57,509 nucleotides of DNA from Oscillospiraceae bacterium. GTDB lineage: Bacteria; Bacillota; Clostridia; Oscillospirales; Acutalibacteraceae. The stretch lies in NCBI GenBank assembly GCA_015065615.1, contig SVPY01000015.1, positions 1 to 57,509 of the forward strand, written 5' to 3'. A model generated the notes under the pieces. That model was not told where the DNA came from. It saw only the letters and a program-made list of their open reading frames with translations, and did no database searches. The position numbers and the translations under genes were made by a program. Shown in pieces: positions 31,681-40,589 of this stretch (positions are counted from its first letter, which is position 1; each line of letters opens with the position of its first letter).

Positions 31681-31757
31681 GGGCGCTTAGCTCAGCTGGC
31701 TAGAGCACCTGCTTGACGTGCAGGGGGTCAGCGGTTCAAGTCCGTTAGCGCCCACCA
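31681..31757 (+). tRNA. tRNA-Val (anticodon GAC), CCA encoded
   Basis: The 77-nt cloverleaf: acceptor GGGCGCT/AGCGCCC, D-stem GCTC/GAGC, anticodon stem CCTGC/GCAGG with loop TTGACGT (anticodon GAC), T-arm AGCGG-TTCAAGT-CCGTT, discriminator A and encoded CCA. Confidence 0.97.
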
Positions 31758-31759
31758 TA

Positions 31760-31796
31760 AAAATAACCAAGGATTTTTCCTTGGTTATTTTTATTT
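31760..31796. terminator. Terminator of tRNA-Val
   Basis: AAAATAACCAAGG and CCTTGGTTATTTT form a perfect stem around ATTTTT, followed by more T. Confidence 0.9.
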
Positions 31797-31840
31797 TGAG
31801 TTGATTCCCGACGCAGAACCGAGCAAGCGAAGCTTGACTC

Positions 31841-31976
31841 CGAATTTTCGCTGCTGCGAGTTTGTTTCTTAAATAAGGCTTGGGCGAAAATTGTTCAACT
31901 GTTGATATCGCTTCGCTAATATTTAAAACAAATAAATTCTTCCGCTTGCAAGAAGCTTAAATATTTGTTAATATTA
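31841..31976. repeat. Inverted repeats in the leader of the UroD-family gene
   Basis: AATTTTCGC (31843-31851) and GCGAAAATT (31884-31892) are perfect inverted repeats. A second nested structure pairs TAATATT (31917-31923) with AATATTA (31970-31976), then ACAAATA with TATTTGT, then TTCTT with AAGAA around a small loop. No known riboswitch core is visible. These occupy most of the 247-bp gap between tRNA-Val and the next gene. Confidence 0.5.
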
Positions 31977-32004
31977 ATTAAAATAATGTTTTCGGGAGAA
32001 AATT

Positions 32005-33081
32005 ATGAACGGAAAAGAGCGTACTTTAAGAATTTTAAAGGGTCAGCCTGTAGACAGAATCGGTTTTTTTGAGCATTTTTGGGGCGATACCTATAAATCA
32101 TGGGAAGAAAAGGGTCATATTAAAAACGGCGAGAGCTACGAGGATCACTTCGGGTTCGATATGCAGGAATGCTGGGCATTTAATTTAGTTGTTGATCTTG
32201 ATTTTGAAAGGCAGGTAATTGCCGAAACCGAGAATACGATAACCTATCTTGACGGCAACGGCGCAAAATTAAAGCGCCACAAATTCCACGATACAACCCC
32301 CGAGCACATAGGCTTTACGGTAGAGGAGAGGGAAGACTGGGAAAAGGTAAAGCCCCTGCTTACAAATATCGACGAGCGAAGAATCAATTTCGAAGCCTAC
32401 CGCAACGCAAAAAAAGATGCGGCGGAAAAAGGCAGATTCTTTATGTGGTCGGGTGTAAACGTTTTTGAGTGTATGCACCCGCTTTGCGGCCACGAAAATA
32501 TGCTTGTGGGTATGGCGCTTGACCCCGAGTGGATTCTTGACATGGCTATGACCTACGCGAAACTCACGGTTGAACTGCAGAAAATCCTCTTCGAAAGAGA
32601 AGGCTACCCCGACGGTATATGGTACTATGAGGATATGGGCTACAAGGAGCATCCCTTTATGTCCCCGAAAATGTACGAAGAGCTCATACAGCCTGCCCAT
32701 AAATACACCATAGACTACGCTAAAAGCATCGGTCTGCCCGTTATTATGCACTCCTGCGGCTTCGTGGAGCCTCTTATTCCCGGTATGATCGAAGCGGGTA
32801 TAGATTGTCTTGAGGTTATCGAAGTTAAAGCGGGTATGGATCTAATAAAGCTTTTTGAAAAATACGGCGATAAAATTTCCTTTATGGGCGGTATAGACGT
32901 AAGAACCCTTTATTCAAACGATAAAGCTATTATCGATAAGGAGCTTGAGACAAAAATTCCCGTAGTTAAAAAGGGCTACCATTATTTCCTGCACAGCGAC
33001 CATTCCATTCCCAAAACGGTGGAATACGAAACCTATAAGTACTTTGTGAAAAAAGGCCTGGAGCTTGGAAAGTACGAGTAA
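32005..33081 (+). CDS. Uroporphyrinogen decarboxylase family protein (MtaA/CmuA-like)
   Basis: A 358-residue TIM-barrel protein of the UroD superfamily. It opens GKERTLRILKGQPVDRIGFFEHFWG and has the late conserved stretch IMHSCGFVEPLIPGMIEAG (about 249-267) with GIDVRTLYS (about 299-307). The N-terminal arginine motif of true HemE is absent and no haem genes are near, so methyl transfer to or from a corrinoid or thiol (as in MtaA/CmuA), or another C1 reaction, is more likely. No corrinoid protein gene is adjacent. The binding site CGGGAG lies 7 nt before the ATG. The gene stands alone between a hairpin-rich leader and a terminator. Confidence 0.82.
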   Translation: MNGKERTLRILKGQPVDRIGFFEHFWGDTYKSWEEKGHIKNGESYEDHFGFDMQECWAFNLVVDLDFERQVIAETENTITYLDGNGAKLKRHKFHDTTPEHIGFTVEEREDWEKVKPLLTNIDERRINFEAYRNAKKDAAEKGRFFMWSGVNVFECMHPLCGHENMLVGMALDPEWILDMAMTYAKLTVELQKILFEREGYPDGIWYYEDMGYKEHPFMSPKMYEELIQPAHKYTIDYAKSIGLPVIMHSCGFVEPLIPGMIEAGIDCLEVIEVKAGMDLIKLFEKYGDKISFMGGIDVRTLYSNDKAIIDKELETKIPVVKKGYHYFLHSDHSIPKTVEYETYKYFVKKGLELGKYE

Positions 33082-33101
33082 TTTTTAATGTATTTATTAA
33101 C

Positions 33102-33137
33102 ACAAAAGGGCACTTTCAAATTGAAGGCGCCCTTTTT
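33102..33137. terminator. Terminator of the UroD-family gene
   Basis: AAAAGGGC pairs with GCCCTTTT; inside, CTTTCAA pairs with TTGAAGG. A T run follows. Confidence 0.85.
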
Positions 33138-33158
33138 GTTATTTTTAATAAACCACAT

Positions 33159-33250
33159 TGTAGAGGAAGCCATTGGCTTCCATTTAGATTGCGCTGAGTT
33201 TACGTGGCGGCCAATGGCCGCCGCTACAAGGGATGGCGGCCAATACTGCC
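33159..33250. repeat. Cluster of TGTAG palindromic repeats
   Basis: A forward copy (33159-33181: TGTAGAGGAAGCC-ATT-GGCTTCC) is followed by an inverted copy (33205-33228, ending CCGCTACA) and a partial third at about 33233-33250. They belong to the dispersed family also found around mfd. The rest of the 447-bp gap up to 33528 holds the terminator on the left, an AT-rich stretch, and the glycosyltransferase promoter. Confidence 0.7.
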
Positions 33251-33448
33251 GATGCAAGGACAAGCGTTTGGAGATTTAAGCCTTTTGCAAACCGTTTTCT
33301 TTTTCCGCTTTAAATAAATGAATTCGTCAAAATGTATAAAGGAGAGTATATTTAAGGCTTAATCTTTTCTTACGAAAATTCTGAGGGACTTGATTAAAAC
33401 TTTTAATTATGATATAATTATTACAATTGTGTAATAATTAATTGGCTC

Positions 33449-33478
33449 TTGACATATACCATAAAACAGTGGTAAAAT
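33449..33478 (+). promoter_or_regulatory. Promoter of the glycosyltransferase gene
   Basis: TTGACA (33449-33454) and TAAAAT (33473-33478) are 18 nt apart, about 50 nt before the ATG. Confidence 0.65.
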
Positions 33479-33528
33479 AACTATTTGGTTGTGTATTTTT
33501 ATTGTTAATTTAATTTTTAGGAGAAAAA

Positions 33529-34794
33529 ATGGAACAGTTACGCGATTTTAATTTAATTTTAGGCGTTGTGATGATGGTATGCTTCTCATACCAGTTTATT
33601 TACATTCTGGCAGCTCTCTTTAAAAAGCAGAAAAAGTACGTGGCTAAGAAGAATCACCGCTTTGCCTGCATTATTGCCGCAAGAAACGAAGGCGAAGTAG
33701 TGAGCCAGCTTATTGAAAGTCTTAAGTGGCAGAATTACGATAAGGATTTAATCGATATTTTCGTAGTAGCCGATAACTGCACCGACAATACTGCAGAGGT
33801 TGCAAGAAGTCTGGGCGCAATCGCTTACGAGCGTTTCGATAATATAAATAAGGGTAAGGGCTACGCTCTCAACTTCCTTTTTGAAAATATGTACAGAGAT
33901 TATCCCGAAAGAGACTGGGAGGCTTTCCTCTTCTTTGATGCCGATAATATCGTGGACGAAAATTTCGTCAGCGAAATGAATAAGCTTTACGATAACGGCT
34001 TCAAGGTTGCCACAAGCTACAGAAACAGCAAGAATTTCGGTGATAACTGGATAAGCTCAGGCTACTCCCTTTGGTTTTTAAAGGAAGCTAAATTCTTAAA
34101 TAACCCCCGTATGACTTTCGGCACAAGCGCCGTGGTTACAGGTACCGGTTTTATGGTCGCTTCCGAAATAGTAAAGCGTGAGGGCGGCTGGAAGTACCAC
34201 TCCATCACAGAGGATACGGAGTTTACATACGAGCGCCTTGTAGAGGGCGAAATTATCGGTTATGCCGAGGATGCTGTTATTTACGACGAACAGCCCACCT
34301 CCTTCAAGCAGTCCATCGCTCAGAGAAGCCGCTGGATAAAAGGCTCTCTTTTCGTAATAGGTAAGTATCTGAAAGAAGTTACAAGATGTATAGCGGTTAA
34401 AGGCAGCTTCTCCTGCTTCGATATGCTTATGAACTCTTTCCCCGTATTCTTCTTCAGTTGCAGCGGTATGGTAATTAATATTGCCATTATTATTCTCGAT
34501 TTCTTAACCGTAGGCAACCTTGCTTCAACCTTAATGAACGCGGCCGCTATGTTTGTAGGCGGTTACGGCTCTTTGGTTCTTTTAGGCGGTCTTGTGGCAA
34601 TCAGCGAGAGAAAGAGAATTAAGGCAAAGGCAAGCGAAATCATAAGGGGCGTTTTAACCTTCCCCTTCTTTATGATGACATACCTTATCGCAATGCTCAA
34701 AGCTCTCTTCTCCGACGTTACCTGGGAGCCCATTTATCACACAAGAGCAAAAAGACCCGACCTCTTGAAAAACGTTGATAAAAAAATAAAATAA
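33529..34794 (+). CDS. Membrane-associated family 2 glycosyltransferase
   Basis: A 421-residue processive-type GT2. One N-terminal helix (about 7-30) precedes the GT-A domain: CIIAARNEGEVVSQLIESL (about 46-64), the DXD-type FFDADN (about 138-143), VTGTGFMVA (about 203-211), TEDTEFTYE (about 226-234) and QRSRW (about 264-268), the QxxRW motif of cellulose- and PNAG-synthase-like enzymes. Three or more C-terminal helices follow (about 300-395). It transfers sugars from nucleotide sugars at the inner membrane, perhaps for an exopolysaccharide or glycolipid. No export or modification genes flank it, so the product cannot be named. It has its own promoter and the binding site AGGAG. Confidence 0.9.
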   Translation: MEQLRDFNLILGVVMMVCFSYQFIYILAALFKKQKKYVAKKNHRFACIIAARNEGEVVSQLIESLKWQNYDKDLIDIFVVADNCTDNTAEVARSLGAIAYERFDNINKGKGYALNFLFENMYRDYPERDWEAFLFFDADNIVDENFVSEMNKLYDNGFKVATSYRNSKNFGDNWISSGYSLWFLKEAKFLNNPRMTFGTSAVVTGTGFMVASEIVKREGGWKYHSITEDTEFTYERLVEGEIIGYAEDAVIYDEQPTSFKQSIAQRSRWIKGSLFVIGKYLKEVTRCIAVKGSFSCFDMLMNSFPVFFFSCSGMVINIAIIILDFLTVGNLASTLMNAAAMFVGGYGSLVLLGGLVAISERKRIKAKASEIIRGVLTFPFFMMTYLIAMLKALFSDVTWEPIYHTRAKRPDLLKNVDKKIK

Positions 34795-34860
34795 TTTTGT
34801 AAAAAAATAAAAATTTTTATAAGATTACAGTTTATTATATTGAAAATTTGTGGTAGAATA

Positions 34861-34892
34861 ATGTACAGTGATAAATGTCGCTGTACATTTTT
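34861..34892 (+). promoter_or_regulatory. Hairpin in the purL leader, possible attenuator or operator
   Basis: ATGTACAG (34861-34868) and CTGTACAT (34881-34888) are perfect inverted repeats with a 12-nt loop and a TTTTT tail, 65 nt upstream of purL. A second small hairpin, GTCC-TTTC-GGAC (34934-34945), sits just before the binding site. No purine riboswitch core is visible. Confidence 0.45.
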
Positions 34893-34957
34893 ACTTTTAC
34901 GAAGCAAAAACATAAAATCAATTTTATTTATTTGTCCTTTCGGACGGTGGAGGAAAA

Positions 34958-37900
34958 ATGGTTACAAGAATATTTGTTGAGAAAAAAAGAGGCTACGACG
35001 TTGAAGCTCAGCACATTATGAGCGATCTTATCGAAAACCTCGGTATGAAGGCCATTGAGGATTTACGTCTGTTTAACAGATACGACATATCGGGTTTAAC
35101 AGATGACGAAATGAAAACCGCAAGTGCTACTATCTTCTCTGAGCCAAACGTAGATAATGTATATCCCGAGGATTACGATATGGGCGCAGAGTATAAGTGC
35201 TTTGCTATGGAGTACCTTCCCGGTCAGTATGACCAGAGAGCCGACTCAGCTGCTCAGTGCGTTCAGCTTTTAACTCAGGGCGAGCGTCCTCAGGTTTTAA
35301 CCGCTAAGGTTATCGGTATTAAGGGTAACGTAACGGATGAAGAGATGGAGAAGATAAAGGCTTACCTTGTTAACCCCGTTGAATCCAGAGTTGCATCTAT
35401 GGAAAAACCCGAAACTCTTGAAATGAAAACAGAAGTACCTGCTGACGTTAAGCGCGTAACCGGTTTTATCTCCTGGTCTGACGAGGAAATAAAAGAGTAC
35501 TTCGGCACAATGGGCTTTGCCATGACTCTTGCTGACTTAAAGTTCGTAAGAGACTACTTTAAAAATGAAGAAAAGCGCGACCCCAGCGTTACAGAGCTTC
35601 GCGTTATCGATACATATTGGTCCGACCACTGCCGTCATACAACCTTCTTAACAAGACTTGATTCTATTGAAATTGAGGAAGGCGGCTTAGGCGAGGCTAT
35701 TAAGAAGGCTGCTGAAGAATACTTCGAAGTGAGAAAAGAACTCTACGAGGGCAAGGAAAAAATCGTTTCCCTTATGGATATCGCTTGCATCGGCGGTAAG
35801 TATTTAAGAAAAATCGGCAAGCTTGACGATTTGGACGTAAGTGATGAAATTAACGCTTGCTCCATTGAAGTTACAGTTACTATAGACGGTAAAGAAGAGC
35901 AGTGGCTCATTCAGTTCAAGAATGAAACACATAACCACCCCACAGAAATCGAACCCTTCGGCGGCGCTGCTACTTGCCTTGGCGGTGCTATCCGTGACCC
36001 CCTCTCCGGCCGTGCTTACGTCTACCAGGCTATGCGTGTTACAGGTTCAGGCGACCCCACAGTAGCGGTTAAGGATACATTAAAGGGTAAGTTACCTTCA
36101 AGAAAAATCACAACAGGCGCTGCAGCGGGTTATTCTTCCTACGGTAACCAGATAGGTCTTGCTACAGGTCAGGTTACAGAGCTTTATGATGCAGGCTACG
36201 TTGCAAAGAGAATGGAAATCGGTGCAGTTATCGGTGCTTCTCCCAAGGCTAACGTTGTTCGTGCAGAGCCCGTACCCGGCGATATCATCGTTCTTTTAGG
36301 TGGCGCTACAGGCCGTGACGGTTGTGGCGGTGCTACAGGTTCTTCCAAGGCTCACACACTTGATTCCATCGAGGAGTGCGGCGCAGAAGTTCAGAAGGGT
36401 AACCCCCCCACAGAGAGAAAGATTCAGCGTCTTTTCAGAAATCCCGAGGTTTCCACACTTATCAAGCGTTGTAACGACTTCGGCGCAGGCGGCGTTTGCG
36501 TTGCTATAGGTGAATTATCCCCCGGTCTTAAGATTGATTTAAATAAAGTTCCCAAGAAGTACGAAGGCCTCGACGGTACAGAACTTGCTATTTCCGAATC
36601 TCAGGAGAGAATGGCTGTAGTTCTTGACCCCAAGGACGTTGAAAAGTTCGTTTCTGAAGCTCATAAAGAAAACCTCGACGCTCAGTGCGTTGCAGTAGTT
36701 ACAGACGATAACCGCCTTACAATGGACTGGAGAGGCGATATCATAGTTGATTTAAGCCGTGCATTCTTAGATACCAACGGTGTTACACAGAATGCCGACG
36801 CTTATATTGTAGCTCCCAAGGCAGAAGATGACTACAGAAGCTTAGAGCCCAAAGAGCTTCAGGGTCTTGATGCTAAAGAAAAGTTCCTTAAGAATTTAAA
36901 CAGACTTTCCGTTTGCTCACAGAAGGGTCTTAGCGAAAGATTCGACGCTTCCATCGGTGCAGGTACTGTATTAATGCCTTTCTCAGGTAAATACCAGCTC
37001 ACTCCCGAGGATGCAATGGTTGCAAAGATTCCTCTTCTTGAAGGCACAACCGACGATGCTACCGCAATGAGCTACGGCTACATTCCCGGTATCGCACGTT
37101 TCAGCCCCTTCCACGGTGCTGCTTACGCTGTAGTTGAGTCTCTTTCCAAGCTTGCTGCAGTAGGCGCAGACCCCATGAAGTCCCGCTTAACATTCCAGGA
37201 GTATTTTGAAAGACTTTACGCCGATAAGAAGCGCTGGGGTAAGCCCGCAGCCGCACTTTTAGGTGCATTACAGGCTCAGCTCAAGTTAGGTCTTCCCTCC
37301 ATCGGCGGTAAGGACAGTATGTCAGGCTCCTTTGAAGATTTAGACGTACCTCCCACACTTGTTTCCTTCGCAGTTACAATGACCAAGGCAAGCAAAACTC
37401 TTTCCGCAGCCGCTTCCAAGGTTGGCGCTAAGCTCTACGTGCTTCCCTTCGCTGAGTGCGAAGAAACAAAGCTTCCCGTTTGGGATAAGCTCATCACATA
37501 CTACAATAACGTAATCAAGGCTATTGAAGAAAAGAAGATTACCGCTGCCAGCGTAGTAAAAGAGGGCGGCGCAATTGCAGCAGCAGCTAAGATGGTATTC
37601 GGTAACGGTCTCTCAGTTGATTTCGAGAATGTATCCGATATTGACCTCTACGCTCCCAAGGCAGGTTACATCGTAGCAGAAGGCGACGACAGCTTACTCG
37701 ATATCTTCGAGGGCGCTTATGTTCTCGGTACAATTACCGATAATAACTACTTCACGGTTGCAAACGAGAAGGTTTGCAAGAAGGAAGCTTTAAATGCTTA
37801 TATGAATAAGCTTGAAAAGATCTTCCCCAACAACGCAAAGGAAGTAGAAGTAGAAGCCGACGTTCCCGTAATTAACGAAAAATATACAAAGGCTCCCGCA

Positions 37901-38710
37901 ATTAAGGTAGCTAAGCCCAAGGTATTTATTCCCGTATTCCCCGGCACAAACTGCGAAATCGATACTAAGCGCGCATTCGAAAAAGCAGGCGCCGAAACTG
38001 AGATTATGGTTGTAAAGAACCTCTCCGTTAAGGATATTGAGGAAACCATCGAGGCTATGGAAAAGGCTATTAAGGAAAGCCAGATCATTATGATCCCCGG
38101 CGGCTTCTCCGGTGGTGACGAACCCGACGGTTCAGGTAAGTTTATTGCTACAACCTTCAGAAATCCCAAGATAAGTCAGGCTGTTACCGATTTACTTGAA
38201 GCAAGAGACGGTTTGGTTCTGGGTATCTGCAACGGTTTCCAGGCTCTTATCAAGTTAGGTCTTGTTACATACGGCAAGATTACAGAACCTAAGGAAACAG
38301 ACCCCACACTTACATTCAATACTCTCGGCCGCCACGTTTCACGTATGGTTTACACAAGAGTTACAAATACTAAGTCACCTTGGCTCAGCGGTGTAAACGC
38401 AGGCGACGTATTCGCAATTCCCGTATCTCACGGTGAAGGCCGTTTCGTAGCTAACGACGAAGCACTTAAGACTTTAATCGCCAACGGTCAGATCGCTACA
38501 CAGTACACAACTCCCTGCGGTAAAGTTTCCGGCAATATCGAGTGGAACCCCAACGGCTCCGTATGCGGTATCGAAGGTATCACATCTCCCGACGGTCGTG
38601 TATTCGGTAAGATGGGTCACAGCGAAAGAAAGGGCGACAACCTCTATAAGAACGTTCCCGGACTTAAAGACCAACTTATCTTCGAAAGCGGCGTAAAATA
38701 CTTCAAATAA
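34958..38710 (+). CDS. purL: Phosphoribosylformylglycinamidine synthase, long form (PurL with fused glutaminase)
   Basis: Fourth step of purine synthesis: FGAR + glutamine + ATP to FGAM. The 1250 residues combine a PurS-like N terminus, the two synthetase repeats (FKNETHNHPTEIEPFGGAATC around 322-342; SIGGKDSMSGSF around 783-794) and a C-terminal class I glutaminase. The glutaminase has nucleophile Cys1091 (LGICNGFQ) and the His/Glu motif SHGEGRF (about 1157). Single-chain PurL of this size is the clostridial/enterobacterial form, in place of separate PurS, PurL and PurQ. The gene stands alone, away from other pur genes, with the binding site GGTGGAGG and a terminator behind it. Its codon use suggests strong expression. 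Confidence 0.97.
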   Translation: MVTRIFVEKKRGYDVEAQHIMSDLIENLGMKAIEDLRLFNRYDISGLTDDEMKTASATIFSEPNVDNVYPEDYDMGAEYKCFAMEYLPGQYDQRADSAAQCVQLLTQGERPQVLTAKVIGIKGNVTDEEMEKIKAYLVNPVESRVASMEKPETLEMKTEVPADVKRVTGFISWSDEEIKEYFGTMGFAMTLADLKFVRDYFKNEEKRDPSVTELRVIDTYWSDHCRHTTFLTRLDSIEIEEGGLGEAIKKAAEEYFEVRKELYEGKEKIVSLMDIACIGGKYLRKIGKLDDLDVSDEINACSIEVTVTIDGKEEQWLIQFKNETHNHPTEIEPFGGAATCLGGAIRDPLSGRAYVYQAMRVTGSGDPTVAVKDTLKGKLPSRKITTGAAAGYSSYGNQIGLATGQVTELYDAGYVAKRMEIGAVIGASPKANVVRAEPVPGDIIVLLGGATGRDGCGGATGSSKAHTLDSIEECGAEVQKGNPPTERKIQRLFRNPEVSTLIKRCNDFGAGGVCVAIGELSPGLKIDLNKVPKKYEGLDGTELAISESQERMAVVLDPKDVEKFVSEAHKENLDAQCVAVVTDDNRLTMDWRGDIIVDLSRAFLDTNGVTQNADAYIVAPKAEDDYRSLEPKELQGLDAKEKFLKNLNRLSVCSQKGLSERFDASIGAGTVLMPFSGKYQLTPEDAMVAKIPLLEGTTDDATAMSYGYIPGIARFSPFHGAAYAVVESLSKLAAVGADPMKSRLTFQEYFERLYADKKRWGKPAAALLGALQAQLKLGLPSIGGKDSMSGSFEDLDVPPTLVSFAVTMTKASKTLSAAASKVGAKLYVLPFAECEETKLPVWDKLITYYNNVIKAIEEKKITAASVVKEGGAIAAAAKMVFGNGLSVDFENVSDIDLYAPKAGYIVAEGDDSLLDIFEGAYVLGTITDNNYFTVANEKVCKKEALNAYMNKLEKIFPNNAKEVEVEADVPVINEKYTKAPAIKVAKPKVFIPVFPGTNCEIDTKRAFEKAGAETEIMVVKNLSVKDIEETIEAMEKAIKESQIIMIPGGFSGGDEPDGSGKFIATTFRNPKISQAVTDLLEARDGLVLGICNGFQALIKLGLVTYGKITEPKETDPTLTFNTLGRHVSRMVYTRVTNTKSPWLSGVNAGDVFAIPVSHGEGRFVANDEALKTLIANGQIATQYTTPCGKVSGNIEWNPNGSVCGIEGITSPDGRVFGKMGHSERKGDNLYKNVPGLKDQLIFESGVKYFK

Positions 38711-38734
38711 TTTAACTTAATTTAAATTTATCGG

Positions 38735-38770
38735 TGATTTCCCTTCTCAGTTCGGGAAGGGAATCATTTT
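38735..38770 (+). terminator. Terminator of purL
   Basis: TGATT-CCCTTC pairs with GAAGGG-AATCA (one internal mismatch), followed by TTTT. Confidence 0.75.
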
Positions 38771-38847
38771 GATAATTTATTTTATGTAGACTTAAAGCAT
38801 ATTTACAAATTTATCCCAATATACTAAGGGAAGGAGGCGGGAAATAA

Positions 38848-40044
38848 ATGACCAAATTCAGAAGAACCTGGGCGGAAATCGATTTAGATGTAGCCGAGAG
38901 TAATTATAATTACATCAGAAGTTTAACAAGCAGCAAAATTTGCCCCGTTGTAAAGGCGGATGCCTACGGTCACGGTGCCGTGAATATGGCAAAAATGTAT
39001 GAGGATTTAGGCGCGGATTTTCTCGCCGTTTCCAATATTGAGGAGGCTATACAGCTTAGGCGTGCGGGAATTACTCTTAAAATTCTCATTTTAGGTTATA
39101 CTCCTCCAAAGGATGCCAACACCCTTTGTTATAACGATATTTCTCAATGCGTTTATTCCATAGAATACGCCGAAGAGCTCAGCGAAGTTCTTAAAAAAAG
39201 CGGCAATAAGCTTAATATCCATATTAAAGTGGATACGGGTATGAGCCGCTTAGGCTTTTTCTATCAGGATTTTAACCGCGACGAAAAAGCGGTAGAGGAA
39301 ATTGAAAGGGTATGCAATATGCAGGGCTTAGTGCCCGAAGGCATTTTCACTCATTTCTCCGTTGCTGACGAGGGCGATAAGGGAAATAGCTTCACAATGC
39401 GCCAGTACGGCCTTTTTAAAGAGCTTATTGAAACTTTAATAGGTAAGAATATTAAGTTTAAGTACCGCCACTGTGCAAACAGCGCCGCAATACTTGATTT
39501 CCCCCTTTCTCATTTCGATATGGTAAGGGCGGGTATTATAATTTACGGTCTTGAGCCGTCGGACGATATAAGGAATAAGGGCAAAATAAAGCCCTGCCTG
39601 CAGCTTAAAAGCGTTGTCTCCCACGTGAAAACAATTCCCGAAGGTACCGACATAAGCTACGGCAGAAAGTTTACCGCTGAAAGTGAAATGAAAATTGCCA
39701 CGGTGCCCATAGGCTATGCGGACGGCTACAGCCGTTTGCTTTCAGGCAAGGGAAACGTGCTTATTAAAGGTACGCGCTGCCCCATTTTAGGCAGAGTATG
39801 TATGGACCAGCTTATGGTAGACGTAAGCCATATTGAAAAGGTAAATACAGGCGACTTAGTTACCTTAATCGGTACCGACGGTGCCGAAACAATTACAGCC
39901 GACGAGCTTGCAGAATTAACAGGTACAATAAACTACGAAATTATCTGCGATATCGGCGCAAGAGTTCCGAGAATTTACCTTAAGAAGGGCAAGGAAGTAA
40001 ATATACAAAATTACATCTGCCCCGAGGAGCTTTATGATGAGTGA
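38848..40044 (+). CDS. alr: Alanine racemase
   Basis: PLP enzyme making D-alanine for peptidoglycan. The 398-residue protein has the PLP lysine Lys36 in VVKADAYGHGAVN, the phosphate-binding HCANSAAIL region (about 209-217) and the catalytic tyrosine in TDISYGRKFTA (about residue 270), with VCMDQLMVDV (about 317-326) near the end. Length is usual, with a short extra C terminus. The binding site is GGAGG. The next gene overlaps its last 11 nt, so alanine racemase and the acetyltransferase are co-translated. Confidence 0.96.
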   Translation: MTKFRRTWAEIDLDVAESNYNYIRSLTSSKICPVVKADAYGHGAVNMAKMYEDLGADFLAVSNIEEAIQLRRAGITLKILILGYTPPKDANTLCYNDISQCVYSIEYAEELSEVLKKSGNKLNIHIKVDTGMSRLGFFYQDFNRDEKAVEEIERVCNMQGLVPEGIFTHFSVADEGDKGNSFTMRQYGLFKELIETLIGKNIKFKYRHCANSAAILDFPLSHFDMVRAGIIIYGLEPSDDIRNKGKIKPCLQLKSVVSHVKTIPEGTDISYGRKFTAESEMKIATVPIGYADGYSRLLSGKGNVLIKGTRCPILGRVCMDQLMVDVSHIEKVNTGDLVTLIGTDGAETITADELAELTGTINYEIICDIGARVPRIYLKKGKEVNIQNYICPEELYDE

Positions 40045-40531
40045 TGATATTATCATAAGGAAAGCAACTTCCGATGACCTTGAAAAAATCTGGAATATGA
40101 ATATTTCAGACCATATAGGTGACATCCGCTGGGTTAACTGGAAAAAGGAGTATATAGGCTATAACGAAAAAAATATGGCACATACCTTTGTTACCGTAAT
40201 AGGGGGTAAGCCTGTGGGTGAAGTTACGCTGATATTTTCTCCTGAATGTAAGGCTGTAAGCGGTAATTTGTTACTTGCCGACGGTAAAAACGTTGCAAAC
40301 GTAAACGCTCTTCGCATCAGAAAAGAGTACGAGGGCAAAGGCTACGTTTCAAAAATGATGGCAAAAGCAGAGGGATATGCCAAAAGCTTAGGCTACAGCA
40401 AGCTTACCATCGGTGTTGACGCTAAGGAAACAAGGAACCTTGCCATTTATCTGCATTGGAATTATAATGAATTCATATTCTCCGAAATTGACGAAGGCGA
40501 ATTAGTTCTCTATTATCAAAAAAATATATAA
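40034..40531 (+). CDS. GNAT family N-acetyltransferase
   Basis: A 165-residue acetyl-CoA-dependent acyltransferase. The start IIIRKATSDDLEKIWNMN is the first GNAT strand and helix, and the acetyl-CoA-binding motif A is seen in ALRIRKEYEGKGYVSKMMAKA (about 94-114). The acceptor is unknown; ribosomal protein alanine, amino sugars or small amines are all possible. Two adjacent ATG codons (40034, 40037) could each be the start, with GAGGAG in the end of alr serving as binding site. It is coupled to alr, and a terminator follows immediately. Confidence 0.85.
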   Translation: MMSDDIIIRKATSDDLEKIWNMNISDHIGDIRWVNWKKEYIGYNEKNMAHTFVTVIGGKPVGEVTLIFSPECKAVSGNLLLADGKNVANVNALRIRKEYEGKGYVSKMMAKAEGYAKSLGYSKLTIGVDAKETRNLAIYLHWNYNEFIFSEIDEGELVLYYQKNI

Positions 40532-40533
40532 AT

Positions 40534-40575
40534 AATCCCGAAAGAGTGATTTTAGTTTACTCTCTCGGGATTTTT
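40534..40575. terminator. Terminator between alr-GNAT and the rhamnosidase gene
   Basis: AATCCCGAAAGAGT pairs with ACTCTCTCGGGATT (one mismatch), followed by TTTTT. The genes on both sides converge, and it can act both ways. Confidence 0.85.
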
Positions 40576-40589
40576 GTGTTTATAAGGTT

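Noticed and set aside
32005-33081. Canonical HemE uroporphyrinogen decarboxylase
   Set aside because: The N-terminal HemE signature is missing, no haem genes are near, and the sequence fits the wider MtaA/CmuA-like branch better.
34861-34957. Purine or PRPP riboswitch before purL
   Set aside because: I could not find the conserved loop elements of the known purine, preQ1 or PRPP aptamers; only simple hairpins are present.
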